From Humibacillus sp. (lineage in GTDB: Bacteria; Actinomycetota; Actinomycetes; Actinomycetales; Dermatophilaceae), in contig JAKDLG010000025.1 in assembly GCA_030452985.1 (NCBI GenBank), forward strand, positions 1 to 41,050: a DNA stretch of 41,050 nucleotides, read 5' to 3'. How positions within the stretch are numbered: the stretch's first letter is position 1; each line of letters opens with the position of its first letter. Under the pieces are notes generated by a model, which saw nothing but the letters and a program-made list of their open reading frames with translations, was not told where the DNA came from and did not search any database. The position numbers were made by a program, and so were the translations under genes. Positions 15,852 to 24,253 of this stretch are shown here, piece by piece.

Positions 15852-16144
15852 CCTTCTTCGGGGGCGAAACGTGACTGCCGAGCAAAGAGCTTCTCGAACT
15901 TCGCGGTGCTGGGCAGCGGAGCGTCAAGCAGCGTCACGAACTCTGCGAACTGCTCTTCGCTGGCCACGAACCACCGTCGATCGGCCAGGACGCGCTCAGC
16001 CTGCCCGACAGCACTGTCCAGGATGAAGTCGGTCATGGTGTGGTCGGTCGCCGCTGCGGCACGACGTAGCAGTGCCTCTTGCCTCTCGGTGGCGCGCAGG
16101 TTGATTCGCTGGCTTTTCGGACGCGCGTCTGTCATATCAGACAT
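15848..16144 (-). CDS. DUF1778 (RHH) antitoxin
   Basis: The 98-residue product begins MSDMTDARPKSQRINLRATE at the ATG at 16144, with AGGAGG 8 nt upstream (16153-16158). An upstream GTG at 16168 would add eight residues encoded inside the operator and is less likely. Residues 10-50 form a ribbon-helix-helix (SQRINLRATERQEALLRRAA...TMTDFILDSAV), typical of DUF1778/TacA antitoxins, which repress their own promoter. The C-terminal half (RRWFVASEEQFAEFVTLLD...F) matches the segment that wraps the GNAT toxin and blocks its acetyl-CoA site. Confidence 0.9.
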   Translation of the reverse strand: MSDMTDARPKSQRINLRATERQEALLRRAAAATDHTMTDFILDSAVGQAERVLADRRWFVASEEQFAEFVTLLDAPLPSTAKFEKLFARQSRFAPEEG

Positions 16145-16156
16145 GATTGGATCCTC

Positions 16157-16200
16157 CTGTGTACACACGTAGTATGTACACAGCGGTTGAGGCAGGTCAA
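16157..16200 (-). promoter_or_regulatory. TA promoter with double TGTACA operator
   Basis: CTGTGTACA (16157-16165) and TGTACACAG (16175-16183) are perfect 9-bp inverted arms separated by 9 bp; the left one lies inside a 10-bp palindrome TGTGTACACA (16158-16167). On the minus strand TTGACC (16200-16195) and CATACT (16176-16171), 18 nt apart, form a promoter whose -10 box is inside the repeat. Binding of two RHH antitoxin dimers to the TGTACA half-sites would block it, the usual autoregulation of such modules. Confidence 0.7.
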
Positions 16201-16350
16201 GAGTCGGATGACTCTCCCATGGGCCTCATCATGCCGTTGGCAACGTACGTTGGAATTTGTGCAGTCCCTGATCGTCGGCAGCGCACGAAAGCACGGCGTC
16301 GCCGACCACACCGTGCACCCGATGTTCGCCCCAAGAAGCCACCTGAGGAG

Positions 16351-16629
16351 ATGACCTTGCCGCGCAGTCTGCAGGACATTCTCGACCACGCCGACGAGCT
16401 GGCGCGCCGTTTCGAGACCCACGAGCCGAGCGATCTTCATGACGGTGCGCCTTTGCGCGCCGGCCGTGAAGCGGTCACCGAACGCGCCGCCAACAAGCGA
16501 CGCATCGTCGACACCGTCTTTGCCGCCCGCGAGGCTGGCGTGTCGTGGTCCGCAGTCGGTGGAATGCTCGGCACTTCGGGCGAAGCAGCCAGAAAGCGCT
16601 ACGGCGGGCACCACGTGACGTCCGCCTGA
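16351..16629 (+). CDS. small helix-turn-helix protein
   Basis: The ATG at 16351, directly after CTGAGGAG, opens a 92-residue frame. The first 30 residues are an acidic helix (LQDILDHADELARRFETHEP). The last 45 contain a tri-helical HTH of sigma-70 region-4 type: NKRRIVDTVFAAREAGVSWS, then AVGGMLGTSGEAARKRYG. Many actinobacteria carry such short HTH proteins. A longer in-frame version from 16147 would cross the TA operator and has a non-protein-like N-terminus. It is divergent from the TA module and convergent with the helicase-nuclease pair, and could regulate either (inference). Confidence 0.6.
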   Translation: MTLPRSLQDILDHADELARRFETHEPSDLHDGAPLRAGREAVTERAANKRRIVDTVFAAREAGVSWSAVGGMLGTSGEAARKRYGGHHVTSA

Positions 16630-16693
16630 CAGCGACATCCGATCGGGCAACCGTGACGATGACTCACCCGACCGCGTCCCTCCCTCCTGGGTC

Positions 16694-19600
16694 TCAGACG
16701 GTCAGGCAGGTGGCGCCGGTCGGGGTGGTGAAGAGCAGGACGGAACTGCTTACCGTGAGCCCTGCTGACCGCAACAGCTCCTCGTAGGTGCGCAGCTGTG
16801 GGCGGTAGAAGGCGGCTCGGGCCGGGAGCGCCGACGCGGGCACGTCGTCGGTCTTGTAGTCGACGATGACGAGCGAGCCGTCGTCTTCTCGGTACAGCAG
16901 GTCGATGTAGCCCTCGACGAGGATGCCGTCAGCGTGCACGCCGCCGACGTAGGACTCGCGCCAATGCTCGCGCACCGCTGCCCGCTGGACGACCTCGGCG
17001 GCCAGCGCTGACCGCACGAGATCGACCACCAGTGGCTCGAACGCCACGACCCCCTCGGCGAGACATTGCGATGCCGCCGCCTGCGCCAACCTCTCCCCGG
17101 TGGCGAGGTCGATCGACTGAAGCACCCCGTGCACGGCCCGGCCGACGGCTGACCCGTACCGGCCCTTCGCCCACGCCGGTTGCTCGGTGTCGCGGGCGCC
17201 CTTGGCGGCGCCCGGCGGCAACGACTCCTCTGTGTCGACAGCCCCCTGCGCCGGCACCAGCGCATCGGGGTCGGTTCCCTCCAGGCCGGACGCACTGATC
17301 ACGGGGATGTTCCGGCTCGCCGCCGCCGACGCCTGCACCCGCTCGAGCCAGCCCTGGAAGTCCGGCGGTGGCGAGACGACCGTCGCCGGTCGAGACCGAG
17401 CGGCGATGACGTCATCCCACTCCAGCTGAACGGCATCCGCCGCTGTCGCCGCTCCCGCCCCAGCGAGCTTGGTCGCGTTGCTCTGTCCCCTCGTGCCGCG
17501 GTGCAGCGAGACGACGAGGTGGTCTCGGGCCCGGGTCGCGGCGACGTAGAGCAGCCGCATGCGCTCGTAGTCGCTCATCTGCTCATCGACCGGAACCTGC
17601 TCGGCGAAATCGTCGGTCTCCACCCCGGCACCGAGAGCAACCGCGAAGTCGCGATCTTTCCACAACAGCCGAACTCCCCGTGGCTGATACGGCAGCGACG
17701 ACAGCCCCGACAGCACCACCATCGGGAACTCAAGCCCCTTCGCGGCGTGCACCGTCATGATCCGCACCGAGTCGACGTCGGTCTCCGGCAGCACCACCTC
17801 AGCCGCTCGCGACCCCTCCGAGGCCTGCGCCGCCGCCCACGCGAGGTAGGCGCGCAAACCGCCGTGCTCGGTCTCCGACCAGGCCCGAGCCTGGTCGATG
17901 ACATAGCGCAACCGTCGCCACGAGTCGCGGGTTCGCGGTGAGTAGACGGCCGCCTCGAACATCCGCCGATCCACGGCCAGTCGAGTCAGCACCTCGCTCG
18001 GGGTCCTCCACCGCGACGTGTGGTGCAGGCGGCGCAGATACCCGATCGCCGCCCCGACCGGGTGCTCCTCCGCTCCGTCCCGGGCGGGTGCGAGCAGGGC
18101 GAACGACCCGCCGTCGCGCTTCCACGTGAAGAGGTCGTCATCGCCGCACCCGAACAGGGCCGAGCGCAACGCCGTCACGAGCGCGAACGCATCCGACGGA
18201 TCGGCGATCGCGCGAGCGGCGGCGAACAGGTCGCGCACCTCCTGCTCGGCGTAGACCAGCGAGCTCGACTCGGTGCGATAGAGCACCCCCGCCTCGTCCA
18301 GGGCCTGCTCGAGGTAGGGCAGTGACGTCCGCGCCGGCAGCAGGATCGTGATGTCCCCCGGCCGCAGCGGGCGCCATTCGGTGAGCGCGTTGCCCTGTTC
18401 GTCGCGGCCCGACTCGACCTCGGTGGTCCATCCTTCTGCGAGCGCCGTCTGAATCACTCGCGCGACGTCGCCCGCCTCCTGCACCCGCACCTCGCCGGCT
18501 CGCAGGCCGTCGTGGGCCTCGGCGCCGACCACGGCCACCGGTGGCCCGACCGACGCGCCACCGCGATGATCGTCGAGCGCCACGTAGTCGGGCTGCTTGC
18601 CCTCGTCCGCCACGATGAGGTCGGCGAAGACGGCGTTGACCCAGTCGAGAACCGGGGCCCCGGTGCGGAAGTTCGTGGTGAGCGTGACCTGACCGCCGAG
18701 CACGTTCTGAGCCCGCAGGTAGGTGGCGATGTCGGCCCTGCGGAACCGGTAGATCGACTGCTTCGGGTCTCCCACCACGAACAGCGCCCCGGCCGGGACC
18801 GCAACGTCTTCCCAGTTTTCCGCGTCGGCGCCGACCCCGCCGGCGATCCGCACCGCGATCTCGATCTGGATCGGGTCGGTGTCTTGGAACTCATCGAGCA
18901 GCAGCCGCTGATAACGCTCCTGGAGCGCGCCCCGCACCTCGGCGTTGTCACGTAGCAGGTTGCGCGTCAGCACGAGCAGGTCGTGGAACTCGAGCCGCCC
19001 CTCGGCCCGCCGCTCCTGCGCCGACGCCAGCACCCGCTCCCCGCACCACCGAACGATCACTCGCAGTGCTGCCGTCGTGAGGGTGACCACGAGCCTGGCC
19101 ACCTCGACCTGCCACGCCTTGCAGTCGTTCCGGATGCCGTCGAGCCTGGGTCGTCCACCCCAGTTGGCTCCCTTTCCACCGCCTCCCCACCTGAGCTGGG
19201 AGGCACCCCTGAGCAACGAGATCTGTTGCCGCAGATCCGATCCCGCCGCATTCATCTTGTCAACCCACGACTCGAGCGCCGCGAGCACGGGCAAGAACTT
19301 GTCGTCGTCGTCGGTGCAGTGGTCGCGCTGGGAGACGAGGTCACGGGCGCGCGCCAGGAGCCCAGCGGCATCCACCGTCGGGGGCGGCCCCGGCGCCGGG
19401 CCGGCGAGCACGTGTGACTCGACGAGGTCCCAGTCCCCGTTCAGCCGGGTGATGAGACTGCGGAGGTGATCGAGCCGCACCCCGAGCGCGAAGGCGGTCT
19501 CGAGCGTCGGCGCCAGCTGCTCGTCGTCGAGCAGCTGGGTGCGGATCTGCGCCCACCGGCTCTCGAAAGCAACCGACGAGGCCACCTCGTCCAAGACCTC

Positions 19601-19987
19601 GACGAGCGGGGGGATGCCGGCCTCGACCGGATGCTGCGCGAGCACCCGTTGAGCGAAGGCGTGCAGGGTGCCGATCGCGGCCAGGTCGAGGCCGTCGAGG
19701 GCGTCTTGGGCGCGGGTCCTGGCTTCGGCACGGGTCGTGTGCTGTACCTGCTGTTCGAGGCGCTCGCGCAGACGCTCCCGCAGCTCTGCGGCCGCGCGCT
19801 CGGTGAAGGTGACGGCCGCGATGTTCTCGATCGGGATGCCGTCGTCGACGACGAGCGTCTGCACCCGGCTGACGAGCGCGCTGGTTTTGCCCGAGCCTGC
19901 CCCGGCGTCGACGAAGAGGGTTGAGGCCGTGTCGTGTCGGATGCGGGAGCGCGCGTCCCGGTCGCGCAGGTTCTCGCCGCCCTTCAC
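16694..19987 (-). CDS. AddA/RecB-like UvrD-type helicase with C-terminal nuclease domain
   Basis: The product has 1097 residues from the GTG at 19987, which overlaps the stop of the AddB-like gene as GTGA. Superfamily 1A motifs are in order: Walker A DAGAGSGKT (27-35), VTFTERAAAELRERL (motif Ia), IGTLHAFAQRVL, LLLDEFQDTDPIQ (motif II), VVGDPKQSIYRFRRAD (motif III), TLTTNFRT (motif IV), VRIMTVHAAKGLEFPMVVL (motif V) and LLYVAATRARDHL (motif VI). The last 200 residues hold a PD-(D/E)XK nuclease: EGYIDLLYR followed by LVIVDYKTD. This is the helicase-nuclease subunit that unwinds and degrades DNA ends for recombination and removes foreign linear DNA. It differs from a plain UvrD by the nuclease and by its partner gene. 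Confidence 0.92.
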   Translation of the reverse strand: MKGGENLRDRDARSRIRHDTASTLFVDAGAGSGKTSALVSRVQTLVVDDGIPIENIAAVTFTERAAAELRERLRERLEQQVQHTTRAEARTRAQDALDGLDLAAIGTLHAFAQRVLAQHPVEAGIPPLVEVLDEVASSVAFESRWAQIRTQLLDDEQLAPTLETAFALGVRLDHLRSLITRLNGDWDLVESHVLAGPAPGPPPTVDAAGLLARARDLVSQRDHCTDDDDKFLPVLAALESWVDKMNAAGSDLRQQISLLRGASQLRWGGGGKGANWGGRPRLDGIRNDCKAWQVEVARLVVTLTTAALRVIVRWCGERVLASAQERRAEGRLEFHDLLVLTRNLLRDNAEVRGALQERYQRLLLDEFQDTDPIQIEIAVRIAGGVGADAENWEDVAVPAGALFVVGDPKQSIYRFRRADIATYLRAQNVLGGQVTLTTNFRTGAPVLDWVNAVFADLIVADEGKQPDYVALDDHRGGASVGPPVAVVGAEAHDGLRAGEVRVQEAGDVARVIQTALAEGWTTEVESGRDEQGNALTEWRPLRPGDITILLPARTSLPYLEQALDEAGVLYRTESSSLVYAEQEVRDLFAAARAIADPSDAFALVTALRSALFGCGDDDLFTWKRDGGSFALLAPARDGAEEHPVGAAIGYLRRLHHTSRWRTPSEVLTRLAVDRRMFEAAVYSPRTRDSWRRLRYVIDQARAWSETEHGGLRAYLAWAAAQASEGSRAAEVVLPETDVDSVRIMTVHAAKGLEFPMVVLSGLSSLPYQPRGVRLLWKDRDFAVALGAGVETDDFAEQVPVDEQMSDYERMRLLYVAATRARDHLVVSLHRGTRGQSNATKLAGAGAATAADAVQLEWDDVIAARSRPATVVSPPPDFQGWLERVQASAAASRNIPVISASGLEGTDPDALVPAQGAVDTEESLPPGAAKGARDTEQPAWAKGRYGSAVGRAVHGVLQSIDLATGERLAQAAASQCLAEGVVAFEPLVVDLVRSALAAEVVQRAAVREHWRESYVGGVHADGILVEGYIDLLYREDDGSLVIVDYKTDDVPASALPARAAFYRPQLRTYEELLRSAGLTVSSSVLLFTTPTGATCLTV

Positions 19988-22900
19988 GACCGGGCCCGAC
20001 CGTCTTCGGCGACCAGAGCGTCCGGTTCGACGAGGGCGGTGTACGCCGCCAGGGCGGGGTCGTGACGCAACGCCTCCCACCGCTCCCGAACTGCACTGTG
20101 GCCCAGACCGTCCGGGTTGCAGTAGGGGCACTGCACCCAGGCGAAGTCGGCACTCTCGGGGGCGCGGGCGACGAACGCTCCACGGGCGATGGACGACACG
20201 AGCAGGTGGACCGTCGCGGCATACGTCTCGCTCACCTCAGGGGTGAGGGCGACCGCGATCCGGCTTCGGTCCTTGCGGACGAACCAGTAGAGCGCCTCCA
20301 CCTCCGTCGTAGGGCTGCCGTGAGCCGCCCGCGCGGCCAAGGCGTAGACGGGCAGCTGCAGCTTGCTGCCGGCTGCGACGGGGTCGTTCTGCAACGTCCT
20401 GAAGTCGCGACTGCTCCCGGTCTTGATGTCGGTGACGAGCAAAGTCCCGTCGCGTCGCTGGTCGAGCTTGTCGGCCGAGCCCCGGAACACGACCGTGCCC
20501 ATGGTCAGCGGTAGCCGCACCGGGGCGGTGCCGCGCAGGCCGAAGCGGAGCTCACTTGCCACCACTCGGGCGTCGAATTCGGCTCGCCACGCGTTGTCGT
20601 CGTCGATCATCCAGTCCAAGACGTTCAACACCTGGGTGCGTTGGCCGGGCCACAGTCGAGCGTGCCCCGTACGTCCCTCGGCGGCGTACCGGTCGGCCTG
20701 CACCGCGCCGATCTGCTGCAGTCGGGCCCGCTGCGCCGCCGACCACGACTCGCCGTAGCCGGGCAGCTCACCCTGCTCCCCTGCCTCGCCGACGAGCAGG
20801 TCAAAGCTCTCGTGGACGAGGTTGCCGACGTCCATGGCGCTGATCTCGATGACCTCCTCCGGCGACTCGACCGGCTCGACCCGAAGCAGCTGTTTGGCGA
20901 ACCACGCGTGTGGGCACCCGGCGAAATGCTCGAGCGACGTTGGTGAGACAAGGCGCTCACCGTCGGCGTAGTTCGGTAAGCCCTCGACACCGGCGAGGTT
21001 GCCGTCGAAGCGCGTGAACTCAGGTGAGTCGCGGCCTCGGGTCAGCGCCGCCGCCGCCGAGACGATCGGGTCGTTCAGGTCGAGGCCGGCCCAGGCGGCT
21101 CGGGACGCCCATTCCTGGGCCGTGCTCGGCTCGTTCGTCGTGAGCACCGAGCCGGCGAAGGACGGTGAGCGGTGTAGCCAACCCGGGTCTGCCGCCTGAA
21201 GACCCTTCGATCCCGTGTCAACAGTCGTGAGGCCCTTCTCCCACGCGGTCGCCACGAGGTCCGGCTGACCACTCAAGGCTCGCAGGCTCGGCAGCAGCCA
21301 GCGGCTCGGCAACCTGGCTGTGTGTCGTCGGAGGTCGCCGCGGGCGAAGCTGGAGGTCACCATGGGCGCCGAACAGAAGGCCGCGACGAGGCAGCGGTGC
21401 ATGGCGTCGACACGGGTGCGGATCGAGGGCAGCTGTCCGTTCGATCGGTCTCGGACCCGCTCGGGCAACAGTGAGTCCTCGTGCAACCGCCCGGGGTAGA
21501 GGTCTTCGGAGAGACCGACGACCCAGACGGCATCGAGGTCGAGCCCGACCGCCGCAGAGATCGGGGCGACCAGCACGCCCTCGCCGAAACGGCCGACGCG
21601 CGGGCGGGCGGACTCGAGGTCGGCGCCCAGTTCCTCGGCGAGCGTGATCAGCGAGGGCCGGAGCGCCTGGCCGTCGAGGGCGTCGAGGCCGGCGAGGGAT
21701 CGGTCGATGACCCCGAGCGCGTACTGCTCCTCGGCGGGCAGACGATCACGGTCCTGCTCGGGCAGGAGGGAGTTGAACAGGTCTCGCGCCCAACGACCGA
21801 GAGCGGCCCACGTGAGCAGTTCTGCAGCAGAGTCGAATCGACGCCTTAGTTCGTAAACGAAGTCTCGCATCTCGAGGGCGAGGTCTCGCTGGTCACGCGC
21901 GCGCTGCTGCCTCCACTCGCTGACGTCGGTCCTAAGGTCGCGTTCGTGACGATCGGCATACGTCGCCAGGCGCAGCTCCCAGTCGGGGCCACCGACGACA
22001 CCTGCGGCTCGCGAGAGCCGTTCCCAGCGGGAGATGCTGATCCGTGAGCCGGTGAAGGTTGTCGTCGACACCTCCCCGAGCGCGCGCAGCAGGTCGGCGC
22101 GCCGGAACCCCGTACGCGCCGCCTCGAGCAGGCCGAGCAGCAGTCGGCAGGTGGCCCGCTCGTTCGCGGCGCGGTCCCCCGGACCGTTGACGACGATGTC
22201 AGCCTCGGCGAGGTGCTCGTGCAGCAGGCGAGCGTACGGCGAGGCGTTCGCGTAGAGCACACCGACGCGGTGAGCCGGGCGTTCACGTATCACCGCCACG
22301 ACCTCGCGGACCACGCAGCGTACTTCGTCGTCGGAGTCGGAAGCCGTCAGCACGCGCTGAGCCATCGCCCCGGCTTTCACCTCATTCGATACCGGCCCGG
22401 CGGATGCCGTTGAGCCGGCCGCCGCCGGGCTAATCACGTTGGGCGCGACGGCGCCCAGGGCAGCGAGCGTGGCCAGCACTGCGGCATCCGCGCGCTCGCT
22501 ACCGGTGCGGGCCGCGATGACGTGCAACGGAATCGGGCCGCTGGACCGTGCCAGTGCCACCAGCAGGGCGGTCTCGCACCAGGTCAGGTCTTGCGGAAGG
22601 TAGAGCACGAGTGTTCCGAGCTCATCGGTGCTGACCTGGGCGTCGGCGAGCAGTCGAACCGCTGTGTGCAGCAGGTCGGTCTGGTCGTAGAACTCCACCG
22701 CGAGTCTCGCGCGCGTTTCCCGGTGGAGCCTGATGACATCAGTCGAGAGCGTGCTCGTCGTGGCGACGCCGTCCAGGGCGAGCTCGTCGAGGTCGCGCAG
22801 CGACGAATGGGCCACCGCAAGGGCACGCGAGGTGGCGGGGTGTTCTGCCACGGGAGCGAACACGCCGGGGGCGGCATCCAGTGAGGCGCGGATGGCCGCC

Positions 22901-23187
22901 GCCGTCACTGAGGCCACCGCCGGGCGTCGGCCGTGCGCCACGAGGGTCGCGGCACTGATCTGCTCGGCGAGGTGACGCACGGTGCTGAAGCGGATGCCGA
23001 CGATCGCCCCCCGACCGTTTCCCAGCCCGCGGGACAAGTGACGCCTCGCGACGATGCCCGCCACGTTGTTCGGAACCAGCACCGTGACCGGGGCCAGAGG
23101 ATCGACCCGCTTGACCTGCCCGACGACGCGACGCAGCTCAGCCAGGGCATCGGCACCGTAGCGTGTGCTCGAAACGACTACCGCCAT
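19984..23187 (-). CDS. AddB-like PD-(D/E)XK nuclease subunit
   Basis: The 1067-residue product starts at the ATG at 23187 after AAGGAGAAG; a start at 23247 lacks a ribosome site. The N-terminal half resembles an inactivated helicase lobe, as in AddB (VTVLVPNNVAGIVARRHLSR, no Walker A). The C-terminal part is a RecB-type nuclease: SPTSLEHFAGCPHAWFAKQ, then VFRGSADKLDQ and TLLVTDIKTGSSRDFRTLQ with the catalytic Asp and Lys, then QCPYCNPDGLG. AddB-type nucleases often staple this domain with a 4Fe-4S cluster bound by four Cys. Three are visible (in AGCPHAW and CPYC); the fourth, expected six residues after CPYC, is Gly or nearby non-Cys. It is translated upstream of and coupled to the AddA-like partner. 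Confidence 0.88.
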   Translation of the reverse strand: MAVVVSSTRYGADALAELRRVVGQVKRVDPLAPVTVLVPNNVAGIVARRHLSRGLGNGRGAIVGIRFSTVRHLAEQISAATLVAHGRRPAVASVTAAAIRASLDAAPGVFAPVAEHPATSRALAVAHSSLRDLDELALDGVATTSTLSTDVIRLHRETRARLAVEFYDQTDLLHTAVRLLADAQVSTDELGTLVLYLPQDLTWCETALLVALARSSGPIPLHVIAARTGSERADAAVLATLAALGAVAPNVISPAAAGSTASAGPVSNEVKAGAMAQRVLTASDSDDEVRCVVREVVAVIRERPAHRVGVLYANASPYARLLHEHLAEADIVVNGPGDRAANERATCRLLLGLLEAARTGFRRADLLRALGEVSTTTFTGSRISISRWERLSRAAGVVGGPDWELRLATYADRHERDLRTDVSEWRQQRARDQRDLALEMRDFVYELRRRFDSAAELLTWAALGRWARDLFNSLLPEQDRDRLPAEEQYALGVIDRSLAGLDALDGQALRPSLITLAEELGADLESARPRVGRFGEGVLVAPISAAVGLDLDAVWVVGLSEDLYPGRLHEDSLLPERVRDRSNGQLPSIRTRVDAMHRCLVAAFCSAPMVTSSFARGDLRRHTARLPSRWLLPSLRALSGQPDLVATAWEKGLTTVDTGSKGLQAADPGWLHRSPSFAGSVLTTNEPSTAQEWASRAAWAGLDLNDPIVSAAAALTRGRDSPEFTRFDGNLAGVEGLPNYADGERLVSPTSLEHFAGCPHAWFAKQLLRVEPVESPEEVIEISAMDVGNLVHESFDLLVGEAGEQGELPGYGESWSAAQRARLQQIGAVQADRYAAEGRTGHARLWPGQRTQVLNVLDWMIDDDNAWRAEFDARVVASELRFGLRGTAPVRLPLTMGTVVFRGSADKLDQRRDGTLLVTDIKTGSSRDFRTLQNDPVAAGSKLQLPVYALAARAAHGSPTTEVEALYWFVRKDRSRIAVALTPEVSETYAATVHLLVSSIARGAFVARAPESADFAWVQCPYCNPDGLGHSAVRERWEALRHDPALAAYTALVEPDALVAEDGRARS

Positions 23188-23334
23188 CGCTTCTCCTTCT
23201 GATCGCTCTGACGGTTTCAAGGCTATCGTCGGTGATGTCTCATACACCGTCTATCTCCGCTTCGGGCCGTTCGCCCATCGCACCAGGTCGTTGCCGATCG
23301 CCGCTGCGAGGCCCGTCCCGTCGTACGGTGGGTC

Positions 23335-23601
23335 ATGGCTACCCAACGGGTTCCCTCGGGCACCGTCCACCATGTGCCGACCGACCTGCGTTCAGCGCTC
23401 GTCGCAGACGGCGCCGCCCTCGACGCGTGGCGCGACATCACCCCTTTGGCCCGCAACGAGTGGATCTGCTGGGTCGAGGACGCCAAGCGTGACGACACGC
23501 GAACGAAGCGCATCGAGCGCACCCACACCGAGCTCGGCGAAGGAAAACGGCGCCCGTGCTGCTGGCCCGGCTGCAGCCACCGTGAGAAGAACGGGAAGTA
23601 G
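23335..23601 (+). CDS. YdeI/OmdA-family (OmpD-associated) small protein
   Basis: The 88-residue product fits the short YdeI/OmpD-associated (OmdA, 'bacteriocin-protection') family: VPTDLRSALVADGAALDAW, then ITPLARNEWICWVEDAKRDD and TRTKRIERTHTELGEGKR, the three-helix core of the domain. A Cys-rich extension, CCWPGCSHR, follows and is not part of the usual core. The biochemical role of the family is poorly known. There is no good Shine-Dalgarno before the ATG; TACGGT at 23324-23329 ends 5 nt before it, so the mRNA may be leaderless. The gene is divergent from the AddB-like gene. Confidence 0.8.
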   Translation: MATQRVPSGTVHHVPTDLRSALVADGAALDAWRDITPLARNEWICWVEDAKRDDTRTKRIERTHTELGEGKRRPCCWPGCSHREKNGK

Positions 23602-23665
23602 CCGCGGCCGCCATCGGGCGGGCCTGTCGAGAAGAGCCGGCCGGCTCCGACGTACCGTTCGTCAG

Positions 23666-23683
23666 GCGGCATCCGGATGCCGC
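23666..23683. repeat. 18-bp perfect palindrome
   Basis: GCGGCATCCGGATGCCGC is perfectly self-complementary and lies between the YdeI-like gene and the DinB-fold gene. It is two head-to-head copies of the GGATGCC word that is frequent throughout the window. It could end transcription of the YdeI-like gene or bind a dimeric protein. Confidence 0.5.
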
Positions 23684-23705
23684 ACACCAGCCGAAGGAGC
23701 CAATC

Positions 23706-24233
23706 GTGACCACCCACGACGACACCGTCGCCCCCACCACAGACCCCGAGACCGAACTGCTGCTCGGCCACCTGCGCGCCCAGCGGCAGCACGTGCTCGG
23801 CATCGTCGAGGGCCTTGACGACGAAGCGCTCAGGCGACCCGTGCTGCCCTCCGGCTGGAGCATCGCGGGCCTCGTCAACCACCTCGCCGTCGACGACGAA
23901 CGGTTCTGGTTCCAGGCGGTGGTGGCGGGCGACACCGACGTGATCGCCGAGATCGATGCGGGCGCTGGCGACGCCTGGCAGGTTCCGAACGAGGTCTCAG
24001 GCCGGGAAGTGGTCGACCGTTACCGAGCCGAGGCGGCGCGGTCCGACAGCGTCATCCTCGCCACTCCACTCGACGACGAACCACGCTGGTGGCCGGTGTT
24101 CTTCGGCGAGTGGCGGATGAACAGCCTGCGCGAGGTGCTGCTGCACGTCCTCACTGAGACGGCCTGCCACGCCGGGCACCTCGATGCCGCCAGAGAGGTC
24201 ATCGACGGCAGACAGTGGATGGTGCTCGACTGA
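23706..24233 (+). CDS. DinB-fold protein (DUF664), putative metal- and mycothiol-dependent enzyme
   Basis: The 175-residue product from the GTG at 23706 (GAAGGAG upstream) is a four-helix DinB/DUF664 protein: LLGHLRAQRQHVLGIVEGLD, LPSGWSIAGLVNHLAVDDERFW and LLHVLTETACHAGHLDAAR. The His in NHLA and the two His in CHAGHLD are the three metal ligands expected in this fold. Related actinobacterial proteins are thought to use mycothiol as thiol cofactor in maleylpyruvate isomerase-like or S-transferase reactions. The substrate is unknown. It is not the DinB DNA polymerase, which is encoded separately at 34938-36014. Confidence 0.88.
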   Translation: MTTHDDTVAPTTDPETELLLGHLRAQRQHVLGIVEGLDDEALRRPVLPSGWSIAGLVNHLAVDDERFWFQAVVAGDTDVIAEIDAGAGDAWQVPNEVSGREVVDRYRAEAARSDSVILATPLDDEPRWWPVFFGEWRMNSLREVLLHVLTETACHAGHLDAAREVIDGRQWMVLD

Positions 24234-24253
24234 CCACCCCGACGCCGGGCCGC

